64,000 nt of DNA from Culex pipiens pallens. Taxonomy: Eukaryota > Arthropoda > Insecta > Diptera > Culicidae. The notes under the pieces were generated by a model that was not told the origin of the DNA, ran no database searches, and saw only the letters and a program-made list of their open reading frames with translations. Position 1 is the stretch's first letter. Each line of letters opens with the position of its first letter. A program made the position numbers and the translations under genes. The DNA is taken from contig NC_068939.1 of the NCBI RefSeq assembly GCF_016801865.2, forward strand, positions 4,726,382 through 4,790,381. Direction: 5' to 3'. This document shows, piece by piece, positions 1 through 11,244 of the stretch.

Positions 1-1915
1 TGGATATCAAACGAAGCGAAATTTTGTATGCGTTTTCACTTTATTAGAGTATTTTTTCGAAAATATTAAATTTTCAAAATTTGCAATATAAGTGTCGAAA
101 GAAGCAAAATATGTTATGCACATGCATCCTACAGTTCCTTCCTTGACTTGACGAAAAGTACACACTACAATTTATCGTATCCAATAAAACAACAAATTAC
201 AATTACAATTATTTTCAAATTATTAGAGTTTTTTTTTTGGAAAATACTAAAATTTTCACAAAATACCGTATTTTTCAAAATCACTCAAATTTTCATAATT
301 TGAAATCTGTAGATATCCAGACAAAGCGGAAGTTTGCATGCTTTTTCACTTTTTTATTGTTTTTTTTTTTTTAATAAAATTCTATCAACAGTATTTTTCG
401 AAAATACCTAATTTTTTATTTTTGTTTTCAACACAAAGAAAAACAATTATAAAGTGAAAACGCAAACAAAATCTCGCTTCGTTTGGTACCCATTTTGCAA
501 ATTTTTAAAATTAAAGTTTTTTTTTTTAAATACGGTATTTTGTGAAAACATTTATATTGTGAAAAGCATAGCAAATTTCGCTTCGTTTGATAGCCATATT
601 GCATTTTTTTAAATTTGGGTATTTTCCAAAAAAATATGATATTTTGTGAAAATGCATGGTATTTTCAAACAAAAATTAATAAGCTGAAAATGCATACAAA
701 ATTCCGCTTCGTTTAATATTCATATTGCAAACTTTGAAAATTTGAGTATTTTCGAAAAAATACGGTATTCTGTGAAAATTGTGTGTGTATTTTCAAAAAA
801 CACATTAATAAGGGGAAAAAGCATACATAATTTGGCTTCTTTTGATAGCCATACTGCAAATTTTAAAAATTTGAGTATTTTCTTTAAAAATACGATATTT
901 TGTGAAAATTTATGGTATTTTCCAAAAAAAAACTTTAATTAGGTGAAAAAGCATATTAAATTTAACATCGTTTGATAGCAAATTTTAAAAATTTGAGTGT
1001 TTTCGAAAAAATACGATATTTTGAGAATTTTTTTGGTATTTACCAAAAAAAAAACTTTAATAAAGTGAAAAAGCATACAAAATTTGGCTTCTTTTGATAG
1101 CCATATTGCAAATTTACAAATTTGAGTATTTTCTAAAAAATGTATGGTATTTTCCAAAAAAAACTTTAATAAGGTGAAAAAGCATACAAAATTTAACTTC
1201 TTTTGATAGCAAATTTTGAAAATTTTAGTATTTTCGAAAAAAACGGTATTTTGTGAACAATTCTTTATACTTTGAAAATTACTACATTGACAAACAATAA
1301 TGTTATCGTCTCGACGATAACGACAACCATTATCAGTATGGTTAGACGATAATTTAATCGAATTTAAAACCTTGGTCAAAGGGTAGGTTCAAAATAGGAA
1401 AGTTATTGCTCCGCGATAGGTCCACCGGTTTTTTTTTTCTAAAAAAATTATGGTGTTTTCCAAAAAAAAACTTTAATAAGGAGAAAAAGCATACAAAATT
1501 AAATTTCGTTTGATAGCAAATTTAGAAAATTTTAGTTTTTTCGAAAAAATCGATATTATGAGAATATTTTTGGTATTTTCCCAAAAGTCTTAATAAGGTG
1601 AAAAAGCATAAAAAGTTTGGCTTCTTTTGATAGCCATATTGCAAATTTTAAAAATTTGAGTGTTTTCTAAAAAAATACGATATTTTGTGAAAATTTATGG
1701 TATTTTCCAAAAAAGAAACTTTAATAAGATGAAAAAGCATACTGAATTTAACTTCGTTTGAAAATTTTAGTATTTTCGAAAAAAACGGTATTTTGTGAAC
1801 ACGACGATAACGATAACCATTATCAGTATGGTTAGACGATAATTTCACGATAACAACCTTGGTCAAAGGGTAGGTTCAAAATAGGAAAATTATTGCCCCG
1901 CGATAGATCCACCGT
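1..1915. repeat. Degenerate ~125-bp satellite with an internal orientation switch
   Basis: From about 430 to 1900 a unit of about 125 bp recurs. Each copy has a GAAAAAGCATAC-like core followed by a TTCGTTTGATAGCC-like core, seen near 559, 683, 812, 942, 1066, 1173, 1481, 1599 and 1730. Positions 1-420 carry the same unit on the opposite strand, so the array flips near 430. A second module, containing GACGATAACG and GGTCAAAGGGTAGGTTC, occurs near 1312-1425 and 1800-1915, about 490 bp apart, which gives a higher-order period. The short reading frames here are by-products of the repeat. The 5' limit lies outside the window. Confidence 0.75.
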
Positions 1916-2117
1916 TTTTTTAGGTACAATATACATTCAAAAGCATTTTTACACTTTTAGCTTGTAATAACAAACTGACAAATCACCAATATTAAACAGT
2001 ATAATGCGAGAAGTGAGCTACAAAATCAAGTGAAAAACTTCAAGACCTGGTAGCACAAATATTCTGTTCAATGTTTTATAAATTTACAGAATTTAAACTT
2101 GTACCTGCATTGCAAAA

Positions 2118-2815
2118 TCATGACCCGGATTCAAATACCGAAGTAACCTTCCAATTAATTCTAATGATTTCACACCCTTTTCCCGACTCATCTGTTTCGC
2201 ATATCCTATCGACTTCCAGTTCCTCCTCCAACGGAAGAGGAATGAAACCATTAATCCCATCAATTTCCAGTTTCATGCTTGCTGTCTGCGCCGTTTGTCG
2301 ATACTTCCCTCAACACCGACTATCTCCAACTAACGATGCTTCCATTGAGAGAAAGCGTGTCGCACAAGATTCAACATTCAAGATCCCACCCTCCATGGTG
2401 GCGCTTCAGGCCTAGGATCCAACTCCTGGCAGAAGACATAGTGAGTGGGCGGAGAAGGCTGTCTGATGGTGTATACATCACTTTGCACTCTAATCCAGGC
2501 ACCATAATCGTCCTCATCAACATTATGATATAGTCATTGCCAGCAGCAGCATCACCCAAAGTTCTGTTTGTCTTCTTGCCAAGAGCAGACGACTTGGCCT
2601 AGCCCAAGTCTAGGCTGTTCGGGATGTGTACTTATCTGTTGATACGGCTAGCCCCCCGGATTACTTAATGTAAATGTATGTTAATGGATTTGACGGTTGG
2701 CTTTGCTGGTACTGCTGCAGCTGCCAACTCTCTGAAACAGCAAGATTCGCATCTTCTACCAGTTGAGCTATCCCGTCAGGATCTTGTACTCGACGTAGTT
2801 CAACGGCATAGAAAA
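2118..2815 (-). pseudogene. Decayed protein-coding fragment, family unknown
   Basis: Read on the minus strand, three neighbouring stretches give protein-like translations in shifting frames. 2815 down to 2661 begins after a good acceptor (CTCACAG) and reads FYAVELRRVQDPDGIAQLVE and on to a stop. About 2600 down to 2400 contains DEDDYGAWIRVQSDVYTIRQ but needs a frameshift near 2525. About 2400 down to 2118 contains LNVESCATRFLSMEASLVGD, then an in-frame TGA, then EIDGINGFIPLPLEEELEVD to a stop. The stretch is richer in GC than its surroundings and varied in composition. I do not recognise the family. It may be a dead host gene or retrocopy, or a multi-exon gene whose introns I misread as breaks. 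That it once coded is an inference from the translation; no homologue was checked. Confidence 0.45.
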
Positions 2816-2829
2816 CTGTGAGTGGGTTG

Positions 2830-3400
2830 GGTGAAAGTTTACTTGATTGAATTATTCAAAAGGAAAAAGTTTTCTCCATGGTTTCCACTCGTGTCTTTTG
2901 AAATGGAAAAACGAGCACCGGCCAGCGCAGCGAGCACCTGGCAGAAGGAGTATAGTGTGGCGGACGGGGTCAAAAGATTCCTCGAAAGTCTTCCCCCACG
3001 TGCGATGATTGAAAAGGAATTTCTTGTTTTTCTTCGGGATTCAATTTGCTTTGAATGGACCCAAATGTGGTGGGTAGTTGGCTTTTTAAGGTCACAAGCA
3101 TGCTCGCTGCATTTCCTTGCTCGGAGAAGACAAGCAACTACTAGTTGGTAGCCGCATTTTTAGTGGAATACTTTATGGTTTCAAATCAAATTAAGTTACC
3201 TCTTAAGCTTATTAACGTGCGTTTGATACAGTTCCATGAATTTTATTTATTTTAAGGGTCAAAGTTGACATTGACTTTTTTGATAAACGTAAGGTTCCCG
3301 TAAAATTTCCGATTTCAAGAAGAGAAAAAAGGGTTAAATTTTTAAATGCTGCCAAAATAACATGTGGTGAATGAAAATGGGGATAATTTCTTATTTCGAT
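2830..3400. other. Stretch without an assignable gene
   Basis: A plus-strand frame of 109 codons crosses this stretch, but its translation shows no domain, and there is no convincing splice context. Nothing else is supported. Confidence 0.4.
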
Positions 3401-3409
3401 GCTACCAAA

Positions 3410-4500
3410 ACCTTCAATTACTGTTTGGCTTCTGAGAAATTCTCTGCAAAATCAGCCAGTTTGGAGTATTTTTTATTATTTTTTTTTTGTTCTGCAGAAA
3501 CTTTGTGACTCCAGCTGTCCATTCGAAAATGGTACGTAAATACTCAAAAATCTGTATCCTTTTGGAGGAATTTCTGATCGATTTTGTGTCTTCATCCAAA
3601 TTGAAGGGGGTTGAAGTGTTGAAGTAAGAACTATTCAGAAAAATAGGTACTCGCAACTTTTTTAGCCGAGTAAAGCTTAAAATATGTTGTTTTGGAAAAA
3701 ATAGAAATCTTATCTAAATTTGTTTAACGTTACATTGAATTTAAAATCAAATTTGCAATCAATACGTAATTTTCAAAAATGTTGATAAAGTGCACCGTTT
3801 TTGAAATACAGCTAATTAAAGTTTTAGCTAAAAAAACAGTTTTTCGATATTTGAATATAATATCCACTCTGAAAATATTTATTTTTTTCTAAAGATATTT
3901 ATTTTTGAAAATTTCAAAAAATTCCTATGATTTTGTACAGAAAACATTGAAGATTGAACTTCTTGTTGCTGAGATACAGCGGATAATAGAAAAAGATTTT
4001 TTATCTCTTTGAAAACTATTATTTAAAAAATGTGGAAATCAAGACCAATATTTCAAAATGGCGTAATCTTGAATATTTGGCCCTTTTAAAATGTTGGTTT
4101 TGATTCAAATTAAAAAAAAAATTTGAAGGGGTAAGTAAATTTTACCAAATTTTTATTTGATAACATTGAAAATTGGACCATTAATAGTTGCTGAGATATT
4201 GGCATTACAAAATAGGGGACTGTTTGGGTAAGAATTAGAAAACTTAAAAAGACAACTGTTTGTCTTTCTTTTTTCCACTGTATCTCAGCAACCAGAGGTA
4301 CAAACTTCAATGTTTTTTAGACACATTTATAGGAAATAAAAAAAATGTTTAAATATGAACACTTATGAACTTTTTTTTTATCAAAAAAAACTGTGAAGTA
4401 CTTTTCGATTGCAAATTTGATTTTATAGTAAAAACAAATGTTACAAATGAAAAAAATATTATTTCAAAAAACACCGTTTCAAAAAACCATAACTTGGCTG
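3410..4500. repeat. Dispersed repeat shared with 46.9-48.8 kb
   Basis: Phrases such as CAGCTGTCCAT, ATGGTACGTAAATA, TTGTGTCTTC, TGAGATACAGCGG and GCTGAGATAT recur in the same order near 47030-47960, at moderate divergence. The sequence is AT-rich, has no long reading frame and contains blocks of partly inverted sequence. It behaves like a non-autonomous interspersed family. Its termini are not defined in this copy. Confidence 0.55.
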
Positions 4501-4558
4501 CAAAACTTTGGTGCTTATTACTCTTTAGCTAAAAATTTGCGAATTGCTGTCCCTTTGA

Positions 4559-4851
4559 AATCTATATAAATAAAAAATTTCGACGGTTTTGTTCGAACGC
4601 GAATCAGTTTAATACGGAGCGTCGGATCGAGGCGCTTTTTGTTGCGTTGGTTTTGTATAAGCCCAAGGAAGGTTTATACGTTAACTTATTGACACTTTGG
4701 CCACTCTGAAACCGATTCCGGAAAATCTGCAGATTGTATGGGAAAAGTTACGTTAAATCAAATTTTGATCACAGGAGGCTGAATAAGCAAAAAAGCCAAA
4801 AACGTCAACAAACGAAAAAAAAGCAGAACGAAGTTTGTCGGGTAAGGCTTG
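4559..4851 (+). mobile_element. Helitron-like non-autonomous element
   Basis: The block starts with TCTATATAAATAAAAAATTTCG, continues into a GC-richer body around 4590-4680, and ends with a GAACGAAGTTTGTCGGGTAAG segment. Insect Helitrons typically have a TC 5' terminus of the TCTATATA type and a 3' end of the ACGAAGTTTGYCGGGT type with a short hairpin and CTAG. Here the final CTAG is not intact. The assignment rests on recalled terminal motifs, and no replication or helicase gene is present. Confidence 0.45.
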
Positions 4852-5029
4852 CATGAAATAAAAATTTAAAACATGAAATTTTGGAAGTTAATTTCTTGTG
4901 AAAAAATATATTTTAGAATCAGTAAAACATTGTGTAGTATACCTTTTTTCTCTGAATATTCCTTATCATTGCCTACAATTTGACCCATGATCTCAACCAG
5001 CAACCGAAAAGGATCAATAAAAATAAATA

Positions 5030-5191
5030 CAGTCGACTCTCTCGTTGTCGATATTGAAGGGACCGTCGAGAGCGTGAGTTATCAAATTATAGAACGAAAA
5101 ACCAAAGCAATCTATTTGAAGGGACTGAAAAATTTATTGACAGCTGGAGCAATATTGATATCGAGAAGATCGACAGCCAGAGAGTCCACTG
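5030..5191. mobile_element. pogo/Tc1-mariner-type MITE (162 bp)
   Basis: The ends are CAGTCGACTCTC and GAGAGTCCACTG, a slightly imperfect inverted repeat, with TA directly outside both ends (5028-5029 and 5192-5193). TA duplication and CAGT ends fit the pogo/mariner group. The open frame across it reflects the element only. The element at 23038-23356 has the same termini. Confidence 0.7.
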
Positions 5192-5732
5192 TATTTAAAA
5201 AATAACTTAAAACTTTGCCGAAACCACCAATTGATCAGACAATTTTCATCAATTTTACAAATTTCCTCAGGAGTTTAGTTTTTTCATCACAAATTGAAAA
5301 AAATGTGAAATGTCATTTTGATGCCAAATTAATGATTATGTCAATATTCGTCAAAATTATCACATTGTTTCAAGGGCTTTTGGTAACAAACTGTAATATC
5401 ACAACAATATCGAAATATGGTATCTAACTTTGAATGTTTTAGAGTTTTTTTCAATAACGAAATAATAAAAAAAAGCAAGATACCAAATTTCGCTCTTCAT
5501 TTATCATTGAGCCTCATTTTCAAGAGCTCTCGAATACCAAACTATGGTATTGATACAAAGTAGAAGTATTTCTACGCATATCCATTGTTATTTATTTATT
5601 TATTTATTCCAAGAACTTAAGACATCTGTCTTTTCTGTTCACGCCATAAATGTAGAAAGAAGTGCGCTTATCAGTTGCTAAACAAAAATTAACGTATACT
5701 AAACGTAACTTAACTAAATACTTTTTTTGATT

Positions 5733-6720
5733 TTATTCTAAATTATTAAAATGCCCTAGACATGCCTTCCTAAATCCCAACCTAGAAATAATAGTCTGTA
5801 GATTATGCGGTAGTTGATTCCAAGTTGCAATGCCTCTAACAAACAAAGAATTAGAAAAATGAGTGGTTCTATTTCTCTGAATTTTGTATTTTCGCCCTCT
5901 TTGACTTCGTAGAGGTGTCAATTTTGAAAACAGGTAATGAGGAGACTGATTTGATATTATTGAATGGAGGATTAGAATGGATCTGAACATACCAAAACGT
6001 GAAAAAGGACACCCTACCAATATATGTTGCCGGTGAGTCACGCTTGCATAACGGTCTAAATTGAACACAAAACGGATACAAGAATTCAACGCTACTTTGA
6101 GTTTGTTATGACAATATGTTGATGACTGTTTCAAGATAAAATCACACGCTAAAAAGTGTGGATAAATAAGTGCTTTAAATAATTTCAGTTTAATTATAGT
6201 AATCAAATGACCAGCTTTAAGACGCAGGGATCGCAGAGCTGCGTACACTTTGCCACACTGTTGCAATACAAATGAATCCCACTCAAAATTACTTTGAATT
6301 AAAATACCTAGACTTGAAACTGTATCGGAATATTGAATGACATTGTTATTTATCGTAATTTCCGGTTTTTGAACAGTACTTTTGGATCTTGATATGCAAA
6401 TCGCCTGAGTCTTAGAAGCATTTAGTTTAAGTGAGTTGAGTTTTGCCCAGTTGTAAATAGTATGCATGTTGCTATTTATCAGTGTTGAAATTTCATTTGT
6501 TGTTTTGTGAGAGCAATCAAAATAGATCTGCACGTCATCTGCAAAGAGGTGAACATAACAATTATGTACTTGCGATGGCAAATCTTTAATATAAAGTGAA
6601 AAAAGCAGCGGACCAAGTACTGAACCCTGTGGTACACCAGACAAAATTGGTAAAAGTTTTGAAAAAGCTCCATTGTTTATTACAGTCTGAAATCTGTTTG
6701 TTAAATAAGATTTTTTGCAA
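5733..6720 (-). pseudogene. Reverse transcriptase, C-terminal half (CR1/L2-like)
   Basis: The frame from about 6715 down to the stop at 5733 encodes the palm and C-terminal part of a non-LTR reverse transcriptase. It contains SGVPQGSVLGPLLF and the catalytic FADDVQIYFD motif, followed by the thumb-like and C-terminal region. A few codons before SGVPQGS remain in frame (SYLTNRFQTVINNG). It is the downstream half of the gene that begins at 7945; a MITE separates the two. It can no longer make a full enzyme. The open frame of about 300 codons suggests fairly recent loss. Confidence 0.8.
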
Positions 6721-7140
6721 TTCCGTCGTGAAACTCCTTGCTTTTCCTGTCATTTATGAACGACGAAACAGCCTACTTTTCTGTACCAAAAATATCAGAA
6801 TGGAATAGTAACCCTTTTCAAAACAAATGCTGAAAAGTTCTACTTTTCAGCACTGAAATGGATGCTGAAAAGTTGAACTTTTCAGCATTGTTTGGAAAGT
6901 ACAACATTTTTTTGAATTACACGATTCATTGACTCAATGCATGGACATTTGTCCTTTAATTCTGTTCAAAGGGTGTTATTCGGAATTGCAAAAAACGTTG
7001 TATGGACCTCGTTGCAAAAGTTGATTTTTTCATCACTCGTCGTATTTATCCAACTCGGTGAACCTCGTTGGATAAATGTACGACTCGTGCTGAAAAAATC
7101 CTCTTTTTGCAACTTGTTGCATAAACTACTATTATTAAAC
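6713..7140. mobile_element. MITE interrupting the CR1/L2-like RT
   Basis: This block separates the two RT halves and matches 28270-28640 in the same order (TTTCCTGTCATT, GAACGACGAAA, TGCTGAAAAGTTGAACTTTTC, TTATCCAACTCGGT, GACTCGTGCTGAAAAAATC). It contains internal self-complementary steps such as the AAAAGTTGAACTTTT palindrome. The two copies and the clean interruption of a coding sequence show that it is mobile. The exact ends and the target duplication are uncertain. Confidence 0.65.
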
Positions 7141-7945
7141 GCACTGCATCTAAACTAAAACCATACATATTTCTTAATTTTTTACACGGTAAGCCATGAG
7201 AAATCGTGTCGAAAGCCTTTGAAAAATCTAAAACAGCGATTCTCAACCTTCTTCTAGGTTGGTACCCCCTACCATGTAAATCAAGTAGGCCCGGTACCCC
7301 CGTTGAGAATCGCTGATCTAAAAGAATAAGCACAACATAACCATTGGAATTAAGAACCATTCCTATGTCGTCGCAAACTTTAAGCATGGCCGTTTTAGTG
7401 CTGTGCCCTGAACGGTATCCAGATTGATAAGGAGAAAGTAAATTGTGCGTTGATACGAAGTCAGTAACTTGTTTTTTGATTATTCTTTCGAAAACTTTTG
7501 AAAGAGCGCATAAAATACTAATAGGACGCAAATTATCTAAAGTAGTTTTACCAGCTTTCTTTTTGATTGGCATAATTTTTGAAATTTTCCATGCTTTAGG
7601 ATAAATACATGTTTTTATAATTTGATTGAATATATGTCGAATTTGCACCAACACAAGTGGAATAATTGCCTTTAAAAATTTCATTGGTATTTCATCAGGA
7701 CCAACAGCATTAGATTTTACATCATAAATCGCGTTTACTACATGGTATGTCTCAACTATATTGAAAACAAATGGTTCAGGTACAACATTAAATTGATTGG
7801 AAATTGATGGAGAAAAGATTTCATTAGAAAAGTGGCTAGCAAAATAATCATTGATTTGATCAGCAGTTAAGTCATTTTGTTCAATTTTTGGTTTCTGTTT
7901 GAAGCCTAGCGAGTTTATTTTCTTCCACAAATGTTGGGAATTCAA
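7129..7945 (-). pseudogene. Reverse transcriptase, N-terminal half (CR1/L2-like), with an in-frame insertion
   Basis: The frame starting at 7945 encodes the fingers and first palm part of a non-LTR reverse transcriptase: NAVGPDEIPMKFLK, LDNLRPISILCALSKVFERI and YQSGYRSGHSTKTA. The first catalytic motif is DFSKAFDTI, but 30 foreign codons from an 82-bp hAT-type element plus its 8-bp duplication interrupt it just before that aspartate (VVLILLD, insertion, LDFSKAFDTI). After YGFSLDAVRLI the gene runs into the MITE. The endonuclease is missing upstream. Confidence 0.8.
7234..7315. mobile_element. 82-bp hAT-type MITE
   Basis: The ends are CAGCGATTCTCAACC and GTTGAGAATCGCTG. They are flanked by a perfect 8-bp target duplication ATCTAAAA (7226-7233 and 7316-7323). 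TIR plus 8-bp duplication is the hAT signature. The net insertion is 90 bp, so the host reverse-transcriptase frame stays open. Confidence 0.85.
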
Positions 7946-8326
7946 ATTCTGGGAAAATATTGTGTTATAATAGGGGAAAATATTGTGTTATAATAGTAAG
8001 AACTCTGCTAGAATCCTGCTAGAACACCACACGCCATGGCTGAAGGAGATTATTATTGCAAATCAATGTACCTATAAAATTTCTTCGTCGGAAGGACGCA
8101 TAGAAGGTCGTTTTCAAATATCCGTGACCTAAAAATTTTTTTACCTAAGGGTTTTTTTTTATTTTATTCCAATTATTTTTCCCGTATATTTCAAAGGATG
8201 CGCGTGCTACTTCTCGAATCTTTACCTAAAACAACACTTTGTGAATGATCGTGCGCCTCCATCAAAATATATGAGAAAAACTTAAAATTGTAAAACATTG
8301 CAAATCCTTAGGAAAAATATTTTCTA

Positions 8327-8340
8327 GGTCACGAATATTA
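8327..8340. repeat. Target-site duplication of the Jockey element, 3' side
   Basis: GGTCACGAATATTA lies next to the poly-A end of the element and is repeated exactly at 12656-12669. A 14-bp perfect duplication is typical of target-primed reverse transcription and indicates a recent insertion. Confidence 0.9.
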
Positions 8341-8589
8341 ATTTTTTTTTTTTTTTTGAATTAAATATACTTTATTGAATCTTTCTTATAATAATTACAT
8401 TTGGTTTACATAATAAGTGGTCAGCTATGGCTCTTCAGCTTTAATTTGCTTTTCGTGATTTAAACACTGTTCATTTTTATAACTTTAAAAGTATATGATT
8501 TATCATTTTTGTAACACTAGGTACATTGAGGAAAAAAAAATGTTAAGAAAACATAACCTAACCTAAAACTAACTTAAACATACCATAAA

Positions 8590-11244
8590 CTAAACCAATC
8601 CTTGAATCAAGGGGTATTCAGAAATTGCACACTTTTCCCTGAATTTCAAACATTTTTCTTGAATCTTCTGATCCAACATTTTTACTTCTGCTAATTCATG
8701 AACCTCACTTGATCTTGTCCAGCCAGGAACATTCAAAACCATTTTGAGTACCTTGTTTTGGACACGCTGGAGCTTCAATTTATGAGTTCTAGCGCAACAC
8801 TCCCAAACAGGTACTGCATACTCAATAACGGGGTAAATTATTTGTTTGTATACTGCTAACTTATTTTTCAAAGAAAGCTTTGATTTTCTGTTAATTAAAG
8901 GGTACAAGCACCTGATGAGAATGCTGCACTTGTTCAATATTTTGTCTACATGCTGCCGAAACAAAAGTTTCGAGTCAAGTATGAGACCTAAATAGACAAC
9001 TTCCTTTGACCAGGGTATCGAAACATCATTCATTTTAATCAAAACATCATCCTTTGGGATAAATCTGGCCGATTTGGAAAGAGGAAAAATGATGGTTTGA
9101 GTTTTGGCTGCATTTATGCGAATTTTCCAGTCGCCAAAGTATTCAGAAAGAACGTCAAGACCCTTCTGAAGACGGCCAACTAAATATCTGGTTATTTTAC
9201 CCTTATAAATAACGGCAGTGTCATCAGCAAAAAGTGACAACACACCATTACCAGGAAGAGTAGGCAAATCAGATGTGAAAATATTGTATAGAAGTGGGCC
9301 AAGAATACTTCCTTGGGGAACCCCAGCATCAATGTTGAATAATCCAGAAGCAATCCCATTCAGAAAAACCCTGAACGATCTCTCCGAAAGATAGTGCTGG
9401 ATAATTTTGATAAGATACATTGGAAAACCGTACAAATACAGTTTATGTATCAAACCATCATGCCAAACATTGTCAAAAGCCTTCTCAACATCCAACAAAG
9501 CCATAGCAGTTGATTTAGACTCAAGCTTATTCTGCTTGATGATTTTAGTTACTCTCGTAAGCTGATGAGCAGTATTATGTCCCTTACGGAAGCCAAACTG
9601 CTCATTCAAAATTATATTATTATCGTTGGTAAAATCCAAAAGCCTTGAATAGATGACCTTCTCAAAGAGTTTGGACAGACTACTCAAAAGACTTATGGGA
9701 CGATAACTTGTTGGCGATGTTGGATCTTTTTGAGGCTTCAAAATTGGTATGACTTTGCCCAGTTTCCAATTGGTGGGGAAGTAACCAAGTTGTAAACATT
9801 TATTGAAAATATTGGCTAGATGTTGAAAGAACTGATCACTCTGTTTTTTCAACACTAGATTAAAAATGTTATCAAAGCCTGGAGCTTTCATATTTTTCAT
9901 TTGTTTAACTGCAACTTTGACTTCCTCACCAGAAACATGGGAATCTGCAGGAAATTCAAAGGTAGAGTTATTGATTGTTGAAATACTATTGGCAACTGAT
10001 GTTTCTTTACGACTGGTCATGGAAGCGCCAAGATTATGAGAACTAACAAAATGAAGCCCAAGTGCATTTGCCTTTTCCTCGGATGTAATCAAAGGAGAAT
10101 CCTCAACAATAAGAGGAGGAATAGGCTTTGGTTTGTTTTTAAGAACTTTTGAAAGTCTCCAAAATGGTTTTGAATAATTCCCAAGCTGGCTTACATGTTT
10201 TGAAAATTCTTGATTTCTGATATTGTCAAGTCGGTCTTGTATGATTTTGTTCAAATTGTTTACTGAAATCTTTTTGTCATAGTCCCCAGTTCGTTGATAT
10301 TGTCTCCTATAAACATTCCTAAGTCTTATCAAATGTTTAGTATCTACGTCAATATCAGTTACCTTAAAATTAACAGGAACCTCCCGAACGTTGGCAGCCT
10401 CTGCTTGGTTGATAGCCTGCTGGATCACCTCCAGCGAACGATCAATATCGGCAGAAGTTTCCGGGTGTTGATCATAGTCGATGTTGCTGTCGACCACTTG
10501 CTGAAACTGCTGCCAGTCAACGTTGTGATAATCTTTCCGGGTTGGTTGCCGCTGCGGAGTAACGGATGCTCCAACCTCCACAACCACCGGATAGTGATCA
10601 GAACTCAACTCTTCAAACACCTCAGGATGAGCCACGTTCTCAGCCATATTGGTGATGAAGAAGTCGATGATTGAGTGATTCCCAGACCGAGCCACCCTCG
10701 TTGGACGATCCGGACTCACAACGTTGTAGTATCCGTTTTGCAGATCGTTGTGCAGAATCACTCCGTTCCGATTCCTCCTGCTGTTGCCCCAAACTTCATG
10801 CTTCGCGTTGAGGTCACCAGCGATGATGTACTTTGCGCTCCGCCGTGTCAGCTTCTGGATATCACTCTTCAGTTTTGCTGCTGAACCATCTCTGGAATTC
10901 ACCTGACGTGGGCAGTATGCAGCAATGAAGAGTACTGGGCCAACCGAAGTGGGAATTTCCACCCCAACGGCCTCGATGATGTCCAGCTTGAAGTGTGGCA
11001 GCCGGCGTGGCTTGAGATCACGATGAACAGCGACAAGCACACCTCCTCCTCCAGAGGTGGTCCTATCGAGCTGCGTCGCGATCTTGTAGTTTTGCAGATA
11101 AACTTTTTCACCGGGCTTCAGATGAGTTTCCGTGATGGCAGCTACGTCGATCTCCTTCTCGCGAAGAAAATCCACCAGCTCTAAATTCTTCCTCCTGATG
11201 GAGCAAGCGTTCCAGTTCAGCAGCTTGAGAGACCTACGATCCAT
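8590..11244 (-). CDS. Jockey ORF2: AP endonuclease / reverse transcriptase
   Basis: This 884-residue polyprotein nicks chromosomal DNA and copies the element RNA into the nick. Residues 1-225 form an AP-like endonuclease: LLNWNACS near 8-15, ITETHLKPG near 37-45 with E39, GDLNAKHEVWG near 143-153, and SSDHYPV near 214-220. The reverse transcriptase follows: YRPISLLSSLSKLFEKV near 514-530, GFRKGHNTA near 551-559, DVEKAFD at 585-591, GVPQGSILGP at 641-650 and the catalytic FADD at 672-675. All key residues appear intact. There is no RNase H domain, as usual for Jockey. The start ATG lies 11 nt inside the end of ORF1 in another frame (ATGGATCGTAG), so translation probably depends on termination and reinitiation. 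Confidence 0.93.
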   Translation of the reverse strand: MDRRSLKLLNWNACSIRRKNLELVDFLREKEIDVAAITETHLKPGEKVYLQNYKIATQLDRTTSGGGGVLVAVHRDLKPRRLPHFKLDIIEAVGVEIPTSVGPVLFIAAYCPRQVNSRDGSAAKLKSDIQKLTRRSAKYIIAGDLNAKHEVWGNSRRNRNGVILHNDLQNGYYNVVSPDRPTRVARSGNHSIIDFFITNMAENVAHPEVFEELSSDHYPVVVEVGASVTPQRQPTRKDYHNVDWQQFQQVVDSNIDYDQHPETSADIDRSLEVIQQAINQAEAANVREVPVNFKVTDIDVDTKHLIRLRNVYRRQYQRTGDYDKKISVNNLNKIIQDRLDNIRNQEFSKHVSQLGNYSKPFWRLSKVLKNKPKPIPPLIVEDSPLITSEEKANALGLHFVSSHNLGASMTSRKETSVANSISTINNSTFEFPADSHVSGEEVKVAVKQMKNMKAPGFDNIFNLVLKKQSDQFFQHLANIFNKCLQLGYFPTNWKLGKVIPILKPQKDPTSPTSYRPISLLSSLSKLFEKVIYSRLLDFTNDNNIILNEQFGFRKGHNTAHQLTRVTKIIKQNKLESKSTAMALLDVEKAFDNVWHDGLIHKLYLYGFPMYLIKIIQHYLSERSFRVFLNGIASGLFNIDAGVPQGSILGPLLYNIFTSDLPTLPGNGVLSLFADDTAVIYKGKITRYLVGRLQKGLDVLSEYFGDWKIRINAAKTQTIIFPLSKSARFIPKDDVLIKMNDVSIPWSKEVVYLGLILDSKLLFRQHVDKILNKCSILIRCLYPLINRKSKLSLKNKLAVYKQIIYPVIEYAVPVWECCARTHKLKLQRVQNKVLKMVLNVPGWTRSSEVHELAEVKMLDQKIQEKCLKFREKCAISEYPLIQGLV

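Larger units (their letters stand above)
5588..7950 (-). mobile_element. 5'-truncated CR1/L2-like non-LTR retrotransposon
   Basis: The minus strand carries a reverse-transcriptase gene split into two blocks (5733-6720 and 7129-7945). The 3' end of the element is a run of AAATA units at 5588-5606 (minus sense). No endonuclease domain is present, so the element is 5'-truncated near 7950. A MITE at about 6713-7140 and an 82-bp hAT-type element at 7234-7315 are inserted in it. The order of events is retrotransposon first, then the DNA elements. The clade call rests on the RT sequence and C-terminal pattern. Confidence 0.75.

Noticed and set aside
2735..2800. tRNA-like A box on the minus strand (ATAGCTCAACTGGTAGA)
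   Set aside because: No B box follows at the right distance, and the same bases lie in a protein-like frame, so the match is likely chance.
2822..3151. A 109-codon plus-strand frame
   Set aside because: No domain, no splice context, and it lies on the opposite strand to the decayed coding stretch next to it.
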